64,000 nt of DNA from Cocos nucifera (Eukaryota; Streptophyta; Magnoliopsida; Arecales; Arecaceae), in assembly GCA_006176705.1 (NCBI GenBank), contig QRFJ01000490.1, forward strand, positions 868,001 through 932,000, in the 5' to 3' direction. This document shows, in pieces, positions 25,483 through 38,150 of this stretch. Below the pieces are notes generated by a model. That model did not search any database. It saw only the letters and a list, made by a program, of their open reading frames with translations, and was not told the DNA's origin. Each line of letters begins with the position of its first letter. Positions within the stretch are counted from its first letter, which is position 1. Both the position numbers and the translations under genes were made by a program.

Positions 25483-28148
25483 TGAAGAAAATAGTACAGG
25501 ATTTGCCATGCTACTTTCAAAAAATATTTTAAAAATAGTAATGATGTAGCAAAAAAAAATTAATCTAATTAATTATCTACTGATCATATCAAATTATTTA
25601 ATTCTATATATTAGGATCTAAATATAATATGCATGCATACATCAATAGATCTAAAAATAAAACTACGTAATAAACTATTTACTACATCTACATGTTCAGA
25701 ATTTACTACATCTACATGTTCAGAATATAATATCTTTTCATGGATAGTTGATCATCATAATCTGAGTCCATTAGATAATACTTTGATATTATATCATAGC
25801 TGCACACATGTTCGACCTCTACGGTTGGTCCACATGGAGCACCTGATCCCGATCAGCCCCACTAGAGTGCTAGCTCTTCGTTGGGGCCATCGATGGCTGA
25901 TCATGATCGATCATATACTTTCTTATTTTTTAGATATTTTAGAAAATTAAAACATAAATATTGGAGGATGATGAAGATGTGTTTCAAATTTTGTGGCAAT
26001 TCAATGCTCACAGCACTCGATCTCTCCACCCGAATCCAGATTCCCAAATTTAGGATTTCACTCGGCCCAAAAACCCTGACATACTAAAAATCCTATCATG
26101 CCCTCTCTGTGTGGAGTTTCTCTATGAAATAAGTTTTTATGAAAATATAACTTTTAGATCTATAATCCCTATTTAGATCATATCTAAAAATAGGATATCC
26201 TTAGAGGTGAAAAATGCAAGAGAAGAGAGGCATGAGGGAAAAGTAAAGTGTTGTAGGATCCTATTCACCTTCACTCTAAGATTTTTTTTTGCTTAGAACT
26301 AATGCCCAAATACTCTAAAATTTTTACTACATAATTCTTTCTCCTTCTTCTACATGTACAAAAATTCTCATAATTTATTGACATGAATACCATAAAAAAA
26401 CTACATAGAAAATGATAAAGGTCGAGTGGTTGAGAGGTTTTAACCATTCACTTGATTTCAAAAATCAAATGAGCCTCTTATCCTTATCCAACGCCCCCTC
26501 CCTTATGTTTAACATGTAGAAGGACTCTCCTTCTATGTGCACATTTTATTTCCCAAAATAAGTTTGACAAACAAAAGGAAGGGCGTGGGAAGTAGAGTGG
26601 AAAAGTCAAAAATGATGGGCACATGGGAGAATTTGAATTCAAACTTCATTTGACTTGGTCCTAATTGGTTTCAACTAAACCAATTAATCTAGATATAATT
26701 AAACCAGATTAAATCCAACCAAATTAGACTTAGCCTAATCCAATAAAATTTTAATCAAATTAAAAATTAAAAAGATCTACGTCCTGATCAAATCGGGGTC
26801 AAAACTCCCATAGCAATTAGGTCATCTCATGACCTAATCGAGTCAAATCTAATCGAATCAAATTCAATCAAACTTGATCGAATCCTCATCGCTCAATCAA
26901 ATTGAGCTAATCAATAATTAAATTGCTAATTAATCCTTCAAAAATATCTGAGTTCAAATCTAATGGGTTACTAAGCAAAAGAGTCCTATCAATATGAAAC
27001 TCTTGAAGAGTCCTAAATTAGTGGGACTCTTGAACCTAGTGTCCCAAATGAATCGAACTCATGATCATAGAGTCTCAGACTAGTAAAACTCTTGATCATA
27101 GAGTTTTAAATGAGTAGGACTCAGAGTTTCAGTCTAGTAGGACTCTTGGTCATAAAGTCCCAGTCCAGTGGAACTCTTGATCATAGAGTTTTAGACCAAA
27201 GAAACTCTTAATTAGTCATCAGATTAGGTAGAAACTTCTAATGTTTATGACCCCATAGGTCCAAACCTAAGCTGGTAGCATAGAAATTAATTTTTATACT
27301 AATCAAAGTGACCATCTAGCAATGATACCCAACATCTGGATAGGTCGAATAATCACAATCGCAACATTCAGAACCTACGTGAATATGATTTTCGTATAAT
27401 TTATCCCTATGACCTCTATGTAATAGATGACTCATGGTTAGACTATCAATCCTAAAAAATACATCCATGTCGTATCTTAAAGCAATTAGTCCCATGACTG
27501 CTCACTAAGGCTATCCTGACCAAGATTTTGCTAAATTGAAATATAATTGAACACAGCTCCTAAAATCAGGAGTAGTCTATCCCATCTTGATACATGCACC
27601 GACTCCATAAGTACATGACTGTGCTTAGAAATCTTCTATCACTGAATTAAAAATTCAGATAGTCTGACATCAAAATACAGTGAGTTGCTTAGAAGTCATC
27701 GTGGTGATCTCAAGTTGGAGGAATATTTATACCCATATTCCATCGAAGCTAATCTTGATAGAAAAAAAGCCCCAAAGTTGGTTACGTTCAGTGCAGATGT
27801 ACCCATACATCTCACTTACATGCCATATCAGTATCTCAACACTTCTTGGTTATGAGGATAACCGACCTATATGGCATACAATGATTTATACTTGATAAAC
27901 ATTATCGTCCTAAGTAACAACGTATCATTTGGTCATGAATTATTTAAGGACTAAATGATAAATCCTCCTTTGTCGAATCTAGATAGTCCTAAGGACTCAT
28001 CACAACATAGGAGTTCATTAGAAGATAACAAAATTTATGATGAAAAATATCAAAATAACTTTTATTAATTTATAATTTATATATAATTATAAATATATGG
28101 CTCAACTATCAACAGACTGACGATTGACTTTGGGACATATTTTCAATA
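25483..28148 (-). mobile_element. Element C: 5' LTR (2,666 bp)
   Basis: Read on the minus strand its outer end is TATTGAAAATATG, where the 3' LTR has TGTTGAAAATGTG. Its inner end is next to the primer site. It contains the palindromic minisatellite at 26990-27215. Confidence 0.9.
26990..27215. repeat. 31-bp palindromic minisatellite in C 5' LTR
   Basis: Units with facing GACTCT and AGAGTY half-sites, colinear with those in the 3' LTR. Confidence 0.65.
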
Positions 28149-28153
28149 ATGGC

Positions 28154-29181
28154 ACCAAGATTCTTAGAGAAAAGATCCTCATCTGGACATCAATCATTGA
28201 TGTCATGAAGGCACAAAGGTAAGAGAAGATTATCTTCTCTTTATTTTTTTTTGAGTATCTTCTTTTTCATTATTTTATATAATTTTTATATGATAAAGAT
28301 CTAAGAGAGAGAGAGAGGAAGAGGGCATGGAATCTATGCTCCAAGGTGTTGGGGTTGGTGATCATTTTTGGACATGATCTGATTATTTCCTGATGTGAGA
28401 AGAAGAAGAGAAGAAGGTCTTCTCTTAGGGTTTTCTTGAGAGCCCTTCTTCTTAATTTTATTTATGAGATTTTTATGAGAAAAATCTGAGGATGTGATAT
28501 CTGAAAAATTAAAAAAAAATTTAGAGGAGAAGGTCTCCTCTGAACCTAGCATAATAGATGTTTTCAGGACATCAACCGTTGACGTCTTGAAGGAAAAGAT
28601 TTATCTTCTCCTAGGGTTTTTTCCATATGTCTTTTTATTTCTGTTTTATGGGAGATCTATGGGTTGGATTCCTCCCTCATTCCTTCTCATGTTCTTCATC
28701 TCTTGGATTGTCTAAGAGATCCGAAGAATATGTATTTGATTAACCATCAGAAGAGATCCATGAGAAGCTAGCACTTCGAGCGGATCTTCATTCGACGAAC
28801 CTTCGATCTGTGTTGCAGGTTCGTATGGATCACCTGTAGAGGTTGAATGCATGTGCGGCTCCAAAGACAACAATGGATTCAACCGTGGAGTTCTCGATCC
28901 ATGCAAAGGTAAGAGATCTGATCTTTTGGTGATCTAGATGTGATCTAGGGTTAGATCTAGAATTATTCTAGATCTTAGTATTGATATGATCAATACCACT
29001 TATGATTAATTTAATTTTAATTTTATATTTACATCAAACATATTATAGATCCTTGATGTATGATTTTGTAATTTGATTACATGCATGTTGTAGATTAAAT
29101 AGTTTAATCTATATCTTCCACTGCTCTATATTTCAAAAAAGTTTTAAAATCTATGCATGAAATTCTGCATGTATCCTATCA
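28154..29181 (+). mobile_element. Element B: 3' LTR, second segment
   Basis: It resumes at ACCAAGATTCTTAGAG, matching the 5' LTR from about 9615, and ends in CCTATCA. The next five bases CCAAG (29182-29186) are the right TSD of B. Confidence 0.88.
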
Positions 29182-29186
29182 CCAAG

Positions 29187-29798
29187 TTTGATAGATTCTA
29201 TTTAGGTGCATCCTATTCCAAACAGCGAACTTGAACCTACTATAGCCAACATACATAGCAAGGACCCGAATGGCTATGGACCAAGAAAATGTGTAGTCAA
29301 ATTAAGTAGCCTCACTATGAATAGCCAACACACTGTATGTCAAAGGACCATTCACACCATTATAGTATCTAGAAGAACCACTGACGAGTGAGTAAACATC
29401 CAAGTGATTTCTCATGATGGTCACGCTCAGTGCAAGTTGTTCTTTAACAACCACCTGCACTTTTATTTCAGTGTCCATACACTATAGACTCAAGACTTAT
29501 TTATCTAGAAGGAAGGTGATCCATGTACTGACCTTGACGAGATCAATCATTATCCTCCATGATGATCCTATGATTGAAAGTATTTAAAAACTAACCACTA
29601 ATAATATGTCTTAAATTCTCAATACCTTAAGAATGTACAAAATTATTTTTGTTAATTTATAGGATAAATTTTGAATAAATAAACATGATTGAAAAAAAAA
29701 TATCTTTATTGATAATAAAATTTTTATAAGTATAAATATAAGTCCTAAAAATACAAATGTGTCAGCCAATAATTGGCTTCTAGGACACACTTCTAACA
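29187..29798 (-). mobile_element. Element A: 3' LTR, second segment (U3 side)
   Basis: On the minus strand it starts TGTTAGAAGTGTGTCC right after a purine-rich tract. The LTR starts of G (TGTTAGATGTGTGACC) and F (TGTTAGATACTGTGTG) are close relatives. Confidence 0.8.
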
Positions 29799-30462
29799 AA
29801 CTTTCACTTGACCTATAGCCAATTGGCCATATACCTAAGACCCATCTTCTTAAGGTGAGCTTCGATCTTCTGCCGGCTAAGAGACTTTGTCAGCAGGTTT
29901 ACCATATTCTGTATAGAGTCAACTCTCTGCACCTCGACATACTACTTCTCAAGGTATTCGCATATGATGTGGAACCACCACTCTATGTGCTTGGACCTCT
30001 AGTGAGACCTGGGCTCCTTAACGAGTGATATGGTATCGTTGTTATCACAGTGCAGTGCAATGGCATTCGATGGTATCACACCCAGCTCCACACTAAATAT
30101 CCTGAACCAATAAGCTTTCTTAGCAACTTCAGAGGCGGTGATGTAATTGGCTTTCATAGTTGAATCTACAATCACCAGCTATTTGAAACTTTTCCAATTG
30201 ATTGATCCATCATTATATACAAAAATACATTCTGATGTAGACCTTCTATCATCGACATTAGACATGAAGTCCGAATCAGTGTACCCTTCTATTTTTAGCT
30301 CTGAACTTCCACCAAAGATCAAGAATAAATCCTTAGTTCTTCTCAAGTACTTAAAGATGTTCTTTACAACTATCAAGTATTCTTCATCTGGATTTAACTG
30401 ATATTTGCTCGTGACACTTACAGTAAGGGCTATATCAGGTCAAGTACACAGCATGGCATACA
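29799..30462 (-). pseudogene. Element A RNase H / end of RT (pol fragment)
   Basis: The minus strand encodes the C-terminal part of a Copia pol: a TKSLSR-like end next to the polypurine tract, then RNase H with EGYTDSDF, NWKSFK and IFKYLRRTKD. It is broken where element D begins. The conserved SLMYAM motif upstream in pol is split exactly at the D target site and continues at 53962. Several stops are present. Confidence 0.85.
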
Positions 30463-30467
30463 TGAGG
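30463..30467. repeat. Target-site duplication of D, left copy
   Basis: TGAGG here is repeated exactly at 53957-53961, right after the D 3' LTR. Confidence 0.9.
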
Positions 30468-32815
30468 TATTGAAAAATATGTCCTAAAGTTAATCATCTA
30501 GGTTGTAGATGGTTGAGCTAAATATAATTTATACTAAAATTTTAATTAAATAAAATTATTATTTTGATAATTTCATCACTTTGTGCATCTTCATATAATA
30601 AACTCTCTATGATGAAGTCCTTAGGACTATTTAGACTCGATAAAAGAGGATTTGTCATTTAGTTCTTAAACTAATCGTGATCAAATGATACGTTGTTACC
30701 TAGGACGATAACGTTAATCTAGAGTAGGTCATTGTATGCCATAAGTATTGGTTGTCCTCTTAACCAAGAAGTATGGTGATGCTGTTATGGCATACAGGTG
30801 AAATATAGGGGTATATTTTACTGATCGTGATCCAACTACAGAGCTCTCTTCTCTCAATATTGCTTGCAAAGGATATGGGTATATGTGTCCTTTAGATTTA
30901 AGATCACTATGATAACTTGCAAGCAACTCATTGTACTTAGGTACCAGACAACCTGAATTTCTAATTTAGTGACATAAGGCTATTGGGTGCAATCAAGTAC
31001 TTGACTTGGTGCATGAGTCAATATGGGTTTAACCCCTCCAAGTGTTGGAGCAAGTTCATCGCTGTATTTCAATTTAGTAAATCCTCGACTATGATAGTCT
31101 ATATGATGGATACTGAATTTTGAAATATAATATGGATGAATTTTTAGGATTGGCAGTTAACTCTAGATCATCTTATGAGCATCGTGGTCAAGGAGATGAA
31201 TTATACGATAACTATATGCTACAGGTTCGTCAATATTATGTTGTGATTTTTAACCTATCCAAACGTTGGGTACCATTACTAGATGGTCATATTGATTGGT
31301 ATAAAAAATTAGTTTTTGTGCTATCAGCTTAGGATTCGAACCTATGGGGTCACACATAATAAAAATTCCTACCTGATTTGATGGTTGATCAAAGGGTTCC
31401 ACTGGATTAGGACTCAGTTATTATTGGAGGATTAGTTAGCAATTAGATTGTTGATTAGCTCAATTTGATTAAGCGATGAGGAATTGATCAAGTCTAATTG
31501 AATTTGATTTAATTAGGTTTGATCTGATTAGATCATGTGATGATCTAATCGCTTAGGGAGATGGATCCTGATTTGATCAAGGGTTGGACTCGATTAATTT
31601 TTAATTTGATTAGAAATTAATTAAGTTGGGATAAATCCTAATATGATTGGGTTTATCCTAGTTTTAATTGGTCAAGATAAATTAGTTTGGATGAAACCAC
31701 TTTGATCGAATTCAAAGCTAGTTTGAATTCTTATCTTCCTGCATAATTGACCTTTGACCCATTCTTTTTCTCCATGCACATAGAAAATGTGCGTGAGATT
31801 TCTCCGTGCCAGAAGGATGTTGTGTGCCTTCTCTTATCTACCTTTGACCTAGTCCAAGAATTGGATCAAATCAGTTTGAAAGCAAGTTGAATTTTGAATT
31901 CAACTTATGTTGGTTAGTTTGATTGAAACTTCCCAACTCCCTCTCAACCTCATCTTCATGCCTAAAGCTCTATTTCTCTCACACATTTTTACGCATTCTA
32001 GGTATGGGTGCACAGAAGGAAAGCCCTTCTGCATGTCAACCTCTTGGGATTTGCACTGGAATGGATTAGGAGTCCTCTTGAATTTTGAAATCAAGAGATT
32101 GGTTGAAACAAGTTCAACCAAATCTATCATTATCCTCCCACGCATAGACGCCTATTAAAATGGATTTTTTTTGCCTAGGCATGTGTAAAGGGATCTATAT
32201 GAGAAATAGATGAGAAGCCTTGGTAGTGAGTGGGTGTGCATGAGGTATCAAAGGAATTTCTATGAGATAGAAATTAGAGAGGGATGCATCTCTTTTGGCA
32301 TGAGGTTTTCCAAAGAGAGAAGAGTGTCAAGGTCCTTATGGGTGTGTGCTGGAACCTTAGAGTTGGAACTCTAGATTTGGGTGGAGAGTTTGAGTGCCAG
32401 ATCTCCACTAACTTTCACCATCATCTCATCTTCCTCCATTGCATCTTCTGATTTATGGAGTGTCCAGAAGATCAGGAGCAGTTTATCAATTGAATCAACG
32501 AAGGTCGGTTGTCAAAGGCCCCGGAGAGGAGCTAGCACTTCAGAGGGGTTGATCAGAATCAGGAGCTTTGTGTGGACTCACCATAGAGGTCGGACACGTG
32601 TGTAGTTGCAGCACGATGCGGAAGCAATTTTTTGGTGGATCCAGATTGTGGTGATCATCTATCCGCACATAGGTACTACTCAAAGATCTTGAGTAGCATT
32701 TTATGATTAGATCATAACATGCGTAGAATTAATGTAGATTAATTTTGCTTCCGCTGCTATATATTTCAAAAAAATTTCGAAAAGCATGCTTAGAATCCTG
32801 TTGGTTTTTCCTTCA
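30468..32815 (+). mobile_element. Element D: 5' LTR (2,348 bp)
   Basis: It runs from TATTGAAAAATATG to TTTTCCTTCA, and the primer site follows after two bases. It differs from the 3' LTR (51547-53956) by roughly 12-15% by eye, indicating an old insertion. Confidence 0.88.
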
Positions 32816-32817
32816 GA

Positions 32818-32829
32818 TGGTATCAGAGC
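32818..32829 (+). promoter_or_regulatory. Primer-binding site of D
   Basis: TGGTATCAGAGC, initiator Met-tRNA type, two bases after the LTR. Confidence 0.95.
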
Positions 32830-32889
32830 CATAGGTTGCTCGACATATTTTTATATAAATTAAAAAGATTTAATGTGTAGCAAATGATC

Positions 32890-32960
32890 GCACGGACTGT
32901 AGGTTATCCTGCTATAAGATTTATCTCTTATAGTGGAGAGATTATCCTGATACGTTGTGA
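32890..32960 (+). promoter_or_regulatory. Leader hairpin motif of D
   Basis: Perfect 8-bp stem CTATAAGA/TCTTATAG (32912-32919 with 32926-32933) and loop TTTATC, flanked by GGTTATCCTG and GATTATCCTG. Confidence 0.65.
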
Positions 32961-33139
32961 TCTATAATATTGATCATAAAATTTTTAGATATGATCTAAT
33001 GAATTTTTATGATATGTTTTGATTGGTTCTAATCTAAATTTTATCATGAATTAGTGTTTAGATTAGATCTAAATATTTCATGATTTTTATGTAATGTACA
33101 TAGGTTTAGATTAAACCTGAATAGGATCTTATGAAGGTT

Positions 33140-33520
33140 TTGTTCACTGGTCGAGCCAGCTATCTCAAGAATCGAGCCAGCTCGACAAATATGCCAGTCT
33201 GATATAGCCTCTCAGATCTTTTGTTTCAGCCAACTCGATTAGGAATCGGGCCAGCTCGACTTCTATTCAGGTCGGCTGGGATGGGATCCGAGCCAGCTCG
33301 ATGGAATGTTGGCCTTCTAGACTTTTATTTGAGTTGTTGTCTCAAAAATCCAGCTGACTTGACTTTCGATCGGGCCAGCTCAGATGGGATCCGAGCTAGC
33401 TAGACGAAATGTTGGGTTTCTAATTTTTTCTGCTCAAGCCGACCATCTCAAGGACCGAGCTAAGCTCGGCTTCTACTCGAGCTGACTCGGATGAGATCCA
33501 AGCTAGCCCAATCGAGAAGT
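33140..33520. repeat. GC-rich palindromic repeats in D leader, about 103-108 bp unit
   Basis: Three to four decayed copies each contain GGGATCCGAGCYAGCTCG-like sequence (33283, 33386, 33494). The core CGAGC-CA-GCTCG is a perfect short palindrome. The block is absent at the equivalent place in the C leader and is much richer in GC than its surroundings. Confidence 0.65.
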
Positions 33521-34943
33521 TAACTGAAGCTATTTGATGGCTATTTTTGATTGAACAAATTTACAATTAGTGCTTGTTTGTGAAATAAGCCAACCTATTT
33601 TTAAAATGAGTCAATCTATTTAGTGAAACAGTACCAGATTGTAAAGAATCTTTCAAAAACTAAAAATTATTTTTGAAATGCTGAACCCTAATCCATCAGC
33701 CCAAAATTTAATTAAAGAATTAAGTATTGTCTAGTAGAGTCTAGAATTATGATTTAAAGATCCTAAGATAAATTCATAATTTTGTGGATTAAAGGATTAG
33801 ATAAATTAGGTCTATTAATTAGGTTAGATCTAAGGTTAGTTAAAGAATCGATTAATCTAGAGTAGTTGATCAAATCTAACCAAGTGTTGTCTTAGATTAG
33901 ATCAAGAATACTCTAGACTCAACTTCAATATTTGTAGTTGAATAAGTCCATATCTTTAACGTGACCAAGATGGACTTAATTCGTGGCTAAGCAGTCTAGC
34001 CCATAATTACTAGGTTGATCTGATTAAACCTAATTAATCGGTTAGTGTTTAAGGTAAGTCTAGTAGTTTAGACCAATGATTTTAATTAGGAGCTACTCGC
34101 ACTGATTCGATTTTTGACGAGTTAATGGTATATCCCTTCCACTGATCTCACTTACCTAGTTGACATGGTCGATTAGGATTTGATTAGATCACTTAGTGAT
34201 TCGAGCTGACCCATGTAACTAGGAATCAGTTTGACTGATTTTAATTTAGTAAGACTGAATTAGGTGCTCATGGACCAAAATTGATCCTAGTCCTCATCAA
34301 CTGACTTGATGAAGTCAGTGGAAGAAGTATGGTCCATGTCCTTTCTATCTCAAATCAAAAGTAAATTAAATTTTTTAAATTATTAGGTCCTTAAAATGAC
34401 AAGATTATGGGGATAATTGAGTCAAAGCCTCCTATTAAGGTGAATAGTAATGAGTCCAATTTTTTAGTTGGACATTGAAGGTGCCTTACATCTGGTGTTC
34501 ATCTGGATATTAAAATTACTATCCATCATATGATGATTAGATCGCACTCTCTTAATGGTGATCAGGTTAGCCAAAGCTTTCCTTAAGCCTGATTATCATT
34601 GGTTTGATGCACCGAAGTCAATCATGTTAATAGTTGGACCTAATCAGACCTTTTTAGTTGAGGCCAAAGCCAGCTGAATTGGCTTTTAGCATAAAATCTA
34701 GTTATTAAAAATTATTTTAAAAAATAATTAATTATGAACTTGCTTGTAGATGCATGTAGGTTAGCTAGAGTTTTTCTCGGATGGATTCTAGTACCCACTA
34801 AAGAGTTAGTGTAATTTCTCAAATTGGAGGTAGAGGCTACCAAATTTGTTAAAAAATAGTGAAAGAACCTTTAGACTAAAGTTCAAGTCTTTAGGATTAA
34901 TTAATTCAAGTATTAATAAAATTTTTTCTTTTAGATAAATAGA

Positions 34944-35162
34944 ATGGCTAGTGTAAGTCTACTCCATTCACTGTTGGATAGTGACAAGCATTCAGGACTT
35001 GAATACGAGGAGGCTAGTGTTGATTCTAATCAGGAAGATCCAAAGGAGAATGGTCCTCTTAATTTGAATAGGCTGAACAGAAGAAATCAGCAAGTGATTA
35101 TTGATCAAGGCTGTTATATGATAACATCTTGTAATTTCTCTATTTGTGATACATCTACCTAG
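34944..35162 (+). pseudogene. Element D gag remnant (internally deleted)
   Basis: A 72-codon frame starts MASVSLLHSLLDSDKH, matching the first residues of the C gag (MATNLLLQSLLDHDKL). It then jumps to the segment just before protease (LNRLNRRNQQ, then YMITSCNF, as in C). The capsid body and the CCHC zinc knuckle, about 200 codons in C, are missing. It ends at a stop where C has tryptophan, immediately before the protease. Element H carries the same short form (60288-60505), so the deletion was probably inherited rather than private to this copy. Confidence 0.75.
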
Positions 35163-38150
35163 GTATTGGATACCAGGAGTCCATTTCACATATGCAATTC
35201 ATTGCATGGACTTCAAATTGGTAGAAAGTTTGTGAATGATGATAGATTTTTTAATGTTGGGGATGGAAGTAAAGTTTCAATCCTAGCATTGAAAACTCTT
35301 GAGCTGTATTTTAAAAATAATAATATTATTTTAAGTGATTATCACTATTATCCATCTTTTATGATGAACATAATATCTATTGGACTTTTGGCCCAAGATG
35401 GTTATTATTTATCAATAAAAAAATTATTATGATATCATTATGAATGGTATTATAATAATGCAAGGATAATTAAGAAATGGTATTTATATTTTATCATAGC
35501 CTATTAGTGTAATGTACACGTCTAATAAATGCCCAAAACTACATAATATTACTGATGCTTATCTTTGACACTATCAGCTAAATCATATAAATAAGAATAT
35601 GATCAACAGATTAGTCAAGGAGCATATCCTTAACATCGATGATTGTGAATCATTGACTACCTATGAGTCCTGCCTTATTGGTAAGATGACCAAATCATCT
35701 TTTACTGGAAAGGATGAACAGGCCATTGAATTTCTAGATCTAGTACATACTGATGTATGTAGACCTATGAATATATGTGCTAGAGGTGGATTCTACTGCT
35801 TCATTATATTTACTGATGGCCTATCTAAGTATGGATACGTCTATCTTATGAAGAGTAAATTCGATTCATTTGAAATGTTCAAATGATATCAAAATGAGGT
35901 AAAAAAATAACTTGGAAAGAGTATTAAAACTCTTTGGTCAGATCGAAGAGATGAATACCTGTCCAACAAGTTCTTGACATATCTAGGGGAGAATGAGATT
36001 CTATCTCAATGGACCCCTTTTGGAACACCATAGCATAATGGTGTGTCTGAAAGGAGAAATCGAATTCTATTAGACATAGTTCGATCTATGATGGGGTTTG
36101 CAAGTCTGTCGATTTCTTTTTGGGATTATGCACTCGAGATTGCTTGTTTTATTTTGAACAATGTTCCAAGCAAGTTTGTTGTAAAGACTCCATATGAGAT
36201 ATGGACTGGTCATAAGCTGACACTCGCTCACCTTTGGATTTGGGGATGTTCGGCTTATGTAAAATGTTTACAACCAAAAAAGATTAAAACCTAGGTCTGA
36301 AAAGTATTTGTTTATAGGATACACCAAGAAAACTAGGGGATATTACTTCTACCTTGCTGAGGAGCAAAAAATGTTCGTCAGCAATAGGACAGTCTTTTTG
36401 AAAAAGAAGTTTCTTATGGAAGAAACTGCTGCCTTTAATATTGAACTTAGTAAAGTTCGACAGGTGGAAGAACCAACATATTTTAATAAACCTATAGAAC
36501 TAGATTTGATAAGATTAAACCCAGAGCTTGTTGTTGAGGCACCTTTAAGGAGATCTGGTAAAGTACCACATCAACCGAGTAGATACTATGATTTCTTCAT
36601 CCAAGATGGTGATCCTATTGAACTCGATGAGAATGACAAGAATTCAATCATCTGCATGGATGCCATGTAGAGGCATGACTTCGATAAGTGGCTAGAAGCC
36701 ATGAAGTCTAAAATGAAGTTCATGAAGGTCAACAGTGTATGGACACTAGTTGATCTATCTAAAGGGATAAAATTCATTAGGTGTAAGTGGATTTTCAAAA
36801 GAAAAAAAAATGCAGATGAAAAGGTGGAGACCTATAAAGCCTTTCTGATTGCCAAGAGATATCGTCAGCATTATGGTATTGATTATGATGAGACATTTTC
36901 TCCAGTGGCAATACTCAAGTCCATTCGGATTATACTTATGATAGCAGCATACGTAGACTATGAGATCTGACAAATGGATGTGAAAATAATTTTTCTTAAT
37001 GGAGAGCTAGACGAAGTAGTGTATATGATACAGCTTGAGGGTTTCACATCTATAGATGAGTCTAAGGTGTGCAAGCTTTAGAGATCCATCTATGGATTGA
37101 AGCAGGCATCTCGGAGTTGGAACATGTATTTTGATAAGATAATCAGAGCGTATGGCTTCGTTAAGAATGGAGAAGAATCCTACATATATAAATGGGCTAA
37201 TGGATCCATAGTTGTATTTCTTGTACTGTATGTGGATCATATTCTCTTAATCGAGAATAACATCCCTGCTCTATAGGAAATAAAAGTTTGACTGTCGTTG
37301 CAATTCTCCATGAAGGACTTGGAAGAAGCATCCTACATCCTAGGAATGAAGATCTATAGTGATAAATCTAAAAGATTGCTTGGATTATCTCAGTCCACGT
37401 ACATTGATACCATGCTTCAGCATGGAGAATTCCAAGAAGGGCTATCTTTCAATAGGCCATGGAATTTCTCTCTCAAAGAGGGATTGTCCATCAAGAGAGA
37501 AAGCGTATGAGTAGAATATCATATGCTTCATCAGTGGATTCTATTATGTAGAACATGATGTGTACGAGACTAGATGTGGCATACTCACTAAGGATAGTGA
37601 GCAGATACCAGTCTTATCCAGATGAGAATCACTGGAAGGTTGTGAAGACAATCCTGAAGTATTTGAGAAATACTAAGGACCAGTGGCTCATCTATGGAGA
37701 TACTGATTTGAAACTTATGGGATATACTGATTTTAATTTTTAGTCAGATCATGATGATAGCAAGAGTGTGTTGGGTTATATGAATGAAGAAGCGGTCTGC
37801 TGAAAAAATTTCAAGTAGCATACTGTGGCTGATTCTGTGTACGAGGTGGAGTATGTCGCAGCATCTGATGCTGTAAAAAAAATTATATGGCTATGAAAGT
37901 TCATCGAGGAGTTGGGAGTGGCATTCTCAGATGGTCTAGTTCTATTTTATTGTGATAGCACTGGAGCCATAGCTCAAGTGAAGGAGCCGAAGGCATATTA
38001 GCACACCAAATACATTCTACGTCACTACCATCTTGTATGAGAAATCATAGAGCGAGGTGACGTCGAGCTTCAGAAGATTGATGAAAAGAAAAACATGGCC
38101 GATCCATTTACTAAAGCTCTCAAAATCAAAAAGTTCGATAATCACAAATA
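35163..38150 (+). pseudogene. Element D pol pseudogene
   Basis: Protease (35166-35432) has DTRS in place of the DTGS active site. The integrase zinc-finger end and core follow (35599-36070): HTDVC near 35750 and SDRRDEY near 35940 supply the two Asp, and GVSERRNR near 36045 the Glu. The integrase C-terminal part (36043-36670) has PYEIW and WGCSAYV. RT (36701-37440) has CKWIFKRK, YGLKQASRSWN and a YVDH box (37229-37240) where YVDD is expected. RNase H (37555-38150) has SVYEVEYVAASDA after a frameshift and a TGAIAQ box. At least ten stops or shifts break it. Confidence 0.88.

Larger units (their letters stand above)
17165..28148 (-). mobile_element. Element C: full-length Copia inside the B 3' LTR, TSD ATGGC
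   Basis: This is a complete 10,984-bp element read on the minus strand: 5' LTR 25483-28148 (2,666 bp), primer site 25469-25480, leader, gag, pol, polypurine tract, and 3' LTR 17165-19805 (2,641 bp). Perfect ATGGC duplications flank it (17160-17164 and 28149-28153). Removing the element and one TSD copy makes the B 3' LTR colinear with the B 5' LTR. Of the readable elements it has the most complete gag-pol, but stops and frameshifts disable it. Confidence 0.92.
32830..34943 (+). other. Element D untranslated leader
   Basis: Non-coding and mostly AT-rich, homologous to the leaders of B, C and H. It includes the conserved hairpin (32890-32960) and a D-specific GC-richer repeat block (33140-33520). 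The latter half (33700-34900) aligns with the reverse complement of 60510-61760 in H. Confidence 0.7.

Noticed and set aside
31120..31332. 70-codon frame with a near twin at 52201-52413
   Set aside because: These are the same position in the two D LTRs. The pairing follows from LTR duplication, and the frame has no known motif.
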